Assembly (NCBI RefSeq): GCF_000090795.2
Contig: NW_003546292.1
Location: forward strand, 209,030-262,114
Source: Amphimedon queenslandica
Lineage: Eukaryota > Porifera > Demospongiae > Haplosclerida > Niphatidae
DNA: 53,085 nt
Direction of reading: 5' to 3'
Shown here: piece after piece, positions 51,179 to 53,085 of the stretch
Numbering within the stretch: position 1 is the first letter of the stretch
Layout: each line of letters begins with the position of its first letter
The notes under the pieces: generated by a model
Seen by the model: only the letters and a program-made list of their open reading frames with translations
Told to the model about the DNA's origin: nothing
The model's database searches: none
Program-made: the position numbers and the translations under genes

Positions 51179-52867
51179 TCATTCATCTACTTACTACCAA
51201 ATAGCAAGGCATCTCTATTATGCTGCTTGCCCTCCCAATCTGTTAGCTCATTTAGCATCTGGGTATGCTGCGATAAAGTCCCTTTGGCCTCAATTAGCTA
51301 GAAAAGACCAGAGATAAAAGAGAGAGAAAAGGAAATGAAACAAAGAGTGAAACAGTGGCTACATGATGGCTCATATTTATTTCCCAGCATACATTCAATT
51401 GCTTTGTATCGGATAATTGGAGATAGCTCCTCTCCTGGTCACAGAAATACTCAACAAGCACGGTAGTCCTAGAGACACCCAAACCACCACACAGGAGAGA
51501 ATAGGCCTATACAAGACAATAAAGAAAATGCATATTAATGTAAGTACAAGATGTCCATATTAGCATACAGCATATGAGCATGTAGCATCACAAAGAAGTG
51601 CTTTAAAAATATCATTTTCCTGGAGGTGTTTATGCATTCCGGTCAACTTGATGAAAGGCTAAAGGCTGGAAGCTAAAACCAACATTACTAGGCTGGGCAA
51701 TGCTTAATTGGCTAGTCACACTACTATTAGTATTGGATAACTGATTGTCTGGCTGCCATATAATGCATTCATGTTTTCACTGTAGACTCCTTCAGCTAGC
51801 AATAGGTGAGGAGTGTGGGTTCAAATATTTTGACCTTCTGACCCTAATTGGTTGATCAAGAAATTCATTTTTAAGAGAGAGAGAGATAGGGAGAGAGGAG
51901 GAGGAGGAGGAAGGTGAGAGAGAGTTGTAGAAATACAACTACACACAGCCAGGAGTGACTCTCTGCCATTAAAAGGTACCAGGTTTGTTTTACTATAATT
52001 AAGTTCAAAAGAAATAGAATTTCTACACACACACACACACACACATACACACAAAGCTAAAAGTGTAAAGGAAAAGATCTCAAAGACACTTTGCACACAA
52101 AAGAAAAACATGGCTCAAAATATCATTCCACACGCTATACACGTATGTCTAGAATTGAACTTGGAGGGCATACGGTTCAGACCGATTCAAATTACAGCTA
52201 GTATATACTTTACATTAATGACATACCAATAGTAACACTGCACTGGAATAGAAATCAATATCATTATGACGTAACGTTACACAAGAAAGAATACCTTTCG
52301 ACTGCATTGCATACATTGTACATGCATACATACAAATAGCTCAAAACACAAATTGCAATATACTACTAGTATATTGTAATACTAAAATAATAATAATTAC
52401 GTCAGCTTCATTACATGCACAATTGTACATATTCATGAATGTCCTTGCATACATGCATGTACGCATGCAACATACATGCATGTAGGTGAAGGTACCTTAG
52501 CGGGCCAGGCCACAGGATTATTGGAGTCCGTTTCTGTAGGTAAGACACGCCTAGCCCAGACCAACTGGTCTTCGATATAGACAGCAGAGACAGAGGAATA
52601 ATCTGTGAGGGTGAGCCATTCTCTCTGTCCAGTCTTGAGCCCTTCCAAATACTCTATAAGGACCTGGGGAGGACATAAAGGAGTGGAAGAAAGGGTGTGA
52701 AGTGAGATAAGAGAGCTAGCAGGCCGAAGAAAGGTTTCCATGCTAACCTTAGCCTGGCTGAGATCAGATGAGCGCTGAAGGGGTTGAGTTGAGGCTCGTA
52801 TTGAAGCGAGGGAGATGGTCCCTCCATCAGAGGAGACCAAGAGACAGTTTAAACCTACCAGACTCAT
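37693..52867 (-). CDS. KDM3: KDM3/JMJD1-family JmjC histone H3K9 demethylase
   Basis: Thirty-two exons, 5'->3': 52748-52867, 52496-52663, 51393-51506, 51198-51297, 50878-50975, 50591-50698, 49865-50247, 48835-48903, 48564-48717, 47069-47314, 46313-46555, 45602-45884, 44996-45153, 44589-44695, 44384-44490, 44219-44326, 43734-43883, 42709-42816, 42357-42489, 41977-42140, 41677-41762, 41531-41627, 41192-41287, 40932-41025, 40646-40776, 40171-40278, 39830-39903, 39649-39771, 38126-38245, 37970-38023, 37800-37880, 37693-37752; 1,414 codons plus stop, every junction in phase. Fe(II)/2-oxoglutarate dioxygenase removing H3K9me1/2 in the nucleus (family). N-terminal KDM3-type domain; disordered middle; AT-hook [13 protein letters not shown] (~660); C6 zinc finger [20 protein letters not shown] (~870); JmjC with Fe ligands H1222 and D1224 ([17 protein letters not shown]) and distal H1349 ([13 protein letters not shown]), then EDFVSPE. 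All iron ligands are present. Vertebrate KDM3A/B/C would be co-orthologues. Confidence 0.95.
38041..38091. repeat. AAT microsatellite in a KDM3 intron
   Basis: A long uninterrupted (AAT)n run between exons 38126-38245 and 37970-38023. It makes poly-Asn and poly-Leu open frames that are not genes. Confidence 0.95.
38330..39480. repeat. Tandem array of the ~190 bp palindrome-flanked unit (KDM3 intron)
   Basis: Five to six units with junctions near 38453, 38640, 38829, 39014 and 39199. The unit core GGAATCAGCTCAAACTT..CTACACAACATAAGTAC is the reverse complement of the unit in the USP47 intron at 15310-16110. Junctions carry CTGTACTATAGTACAGGGAC-type palindromes. It fills most of the 1.4 kb JmjC intron. 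Confidence 0.8.
40279..40645. other. Extremely AT-rich KDM3 intron
   Basis: Nearly pure A/T with AAT runs (40458-40514) and A-rich tracts between JmjC exons. Nothing else is recognised. Confidence 0.8.
41071..41180. repeat. CT / CCCT microsatellite in a KDM3 intron
   Basis: (CT)n, then about fifteen CCCT units, then (CT)n on the plus strand, hence G-rich GGGA repeats in the KDM3 pre-mRNA between exons 41192-41287 and 40932-41025. Confidence 0.95.
42490..42554. repeat. GA microsatellite forming a KDM3 3' splice site
   Basis: (GA)n on the plus strand gives a pure CT tract ending CCCTAG immediately before exon 42357-42489 on the transcribed strand. Confidence 0.9.
42930..43230. repeat. Truncated MITE end plus ~190 bp repeat fragment in a KDM3 intron
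   Basis: It starts TACTGTATAGCGGGAAATTT (MITE left end) without a clear right end, and runs into unit-like sequence with GTTTAAGCTGATTCCG. The rest of the intron to 43733 shows no gene. Confidence 0.5.
43884..43993. repeat. GA/GGGA microsatellite on a KDM3 3' splice site
   Basis: Over 100 bp of purine repeats, pyrimidine in the transcript, directly upstream of the zinc-finger exon 43734-43883. Confidence 0.9.
44491..44541. repeat. GA microsatellite on a KDM3 3' splice site
   Basis: A CT-rich tract in the transcript, ending TTGTAG before exon 44384-44490. Confidence 0.9.
45940..46200. repeat. Dispersed ~190 bp repeat copy with palindrome (KDM3 intron)
   Basis: ACCATGTACTATAGTACAGG, with unit sequence on both sides (GAAAGTTTGAGCTGATTTTGATC and GAAAGTTTGAGGTGATTCTGATC forms). 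Confidence 0.6.
47315..48563. other. KDM3 intron without recognised genes
   Basis: It contains an imperfect direct duplication of about 80 bp (CATTCATACACACTGTAGTTACTGCAGTAGAC at about 48321 and again at about 48410; only the core is quoted in part) and TACATGTACATG-rich runs. A 131-codon open frame at 47362-47757 has no recognisable domain. Confidence 0.5.
48718..48793. repeat. GA/GGGA microsatellite on a KDM3 3' splice site
   Basis: A pyrimidine tract in the transcript, ending CCCCAG before exon 48564-48717. Open frames on both strands here are microsatellite artefacts. Confidence 0.9.
48904..49864. other. KDM3 intron, nothing recognised
   Basis: AC and GT microsatellites (48933-48950, 49019-49031) and otherwise unremarkable AT-rich sequence. 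Confidence 0.6.
50801..50877. repeat. CT microsatellite in a KDM3 intron
   Basis: CT and CTCC runs right after the donor of exon 50878-50975 (GA-rich in the transcript). Confidence 0.85.
51136..51168. repeat. TA microsatellite in a KDM3 intron
   Basis: An alternating (TA)n run followed by (CA)n. It creates a spurious YIYIYI open frame. Confidence 0.9.
51507..52495. other. KDM3 intron, nothing recognised
   Basis: It includes GA-rich (51870-51925) and CA (52027-52044) microsatellites. No coding or RNA gene is seen. Confidence 0.6.
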
Positions 52868-53085
52868 GAGGGAGGAGGTAGAGAGACAGACTGGGCACTG
52901 GACACAAGGAGGAGAAGACGGACCTCTTTCTACATGTGAAGAGGAGGATTGGTAGGTGTGGTCTTATGGGCGTGCCTTGTTTTCCCGCGCTAGCAAATGT
53001 AAGATGAAATCATGAAGTTACAGTTGATTAGAGCTACACTAACACTGCTACAGGAAATCAGTTTATTTAGGATCAAGATTTACCC
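52868..53085 (-). promoter_or_regulatory. 5' flank and probable promoter of KDM3
   Basis: Sequence upstream of the KDM3 ATG. TTTCCCGCGC at 52981-52990, 114 bp upstream, matches the E2F consensus TTTSSCGC. No TATA box is evident. The flank is cut by the window end. Confidence 0.45.

Overview
The window looks like nuclear DNA of an intron-rich, AT-rich early animal. The mix of SRCR receptors, animal CHMP3/USP47/KDM3 orthologues, short introns and many ~200 bp fold-back repeats points to a demosponge such as Amphimedon (inference; nothing in the sequence names the species). Gene models were built by hand from protein similarity, splice-site consensus and reading-phase bookkeeping. The summed exon lengths divide by three in every complete model except one USP47 junction, which is flagged.

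Layout. (1) 1-9.7 kb: tandem array of three minus-strand SRCR-domain transmembrane receptor genes, the leftmost cut by the window edge. They share a signal-peptide exon; the two complete genes (B, C) also share a tail exon ending in PPPY. (2) 10.2-19.9 kb: a 33-exon USP47 deubiquitinase gene (minus), head-to-head with (3) CHMP3, an ESCRT-III gene (plus, 20.2-21.8 kb). (4) 22.0-26.3 kb (minus): DLG-type PDZ domains spliced in phase to a coiled coil and a TKL-type protein kinase, where DLG would have SH3-GuK. (5) 26.4-29.7 kb: assembly gap, fold-back elements, and an orphan copy of the first exon of the next gene. (6) 29.7-33.0 kb (minus): eIF4G-type MIF4G domain spliced in phase to a second, ~90% identical copy of the same coiled-coil/kinase exon. 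(7) 33.1-36.1 kb (plus): RA-domain protein with a long disordered tail, starting back-to-back with gene 6. (8) 36.5-37.5 kb (plus): glycine N-acyltransferase-like GNAT enzyme. (9) 37.7-52.9 kb (minus): a complete 32-exon KDM3/JMJD1-family histone H3K9 demethylase with AT-hook, zinc fingers and JmjC domain.

The most unusual content is the pair of chimeric kinases. One kinase cassette, carried on a single exon, is attached to two unrelated conserved regulators: a polarity scaffold (PDZ) and a translation-initiation scaffold (MIF4G). Local duplication traces (a copy of CHMP3 3' flank beside the second kinase, an orphan MIF4G exon) suggest how it spread. The SRCR array carries a similar footprint: a stray fragment of the last USP47 exon between two receptor genes.

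Non-coding DNA holds two tandem arrays of a ~185-190 bp unit with long perfect palindromes at unit junctions, several ~200 bp MITE-like elements with TACCGTATAGC-type termini, and many CT/GA microsatellites sitting on 3' splice sites. I saw no tRNA, rRNA, CRISPR or viral gene.
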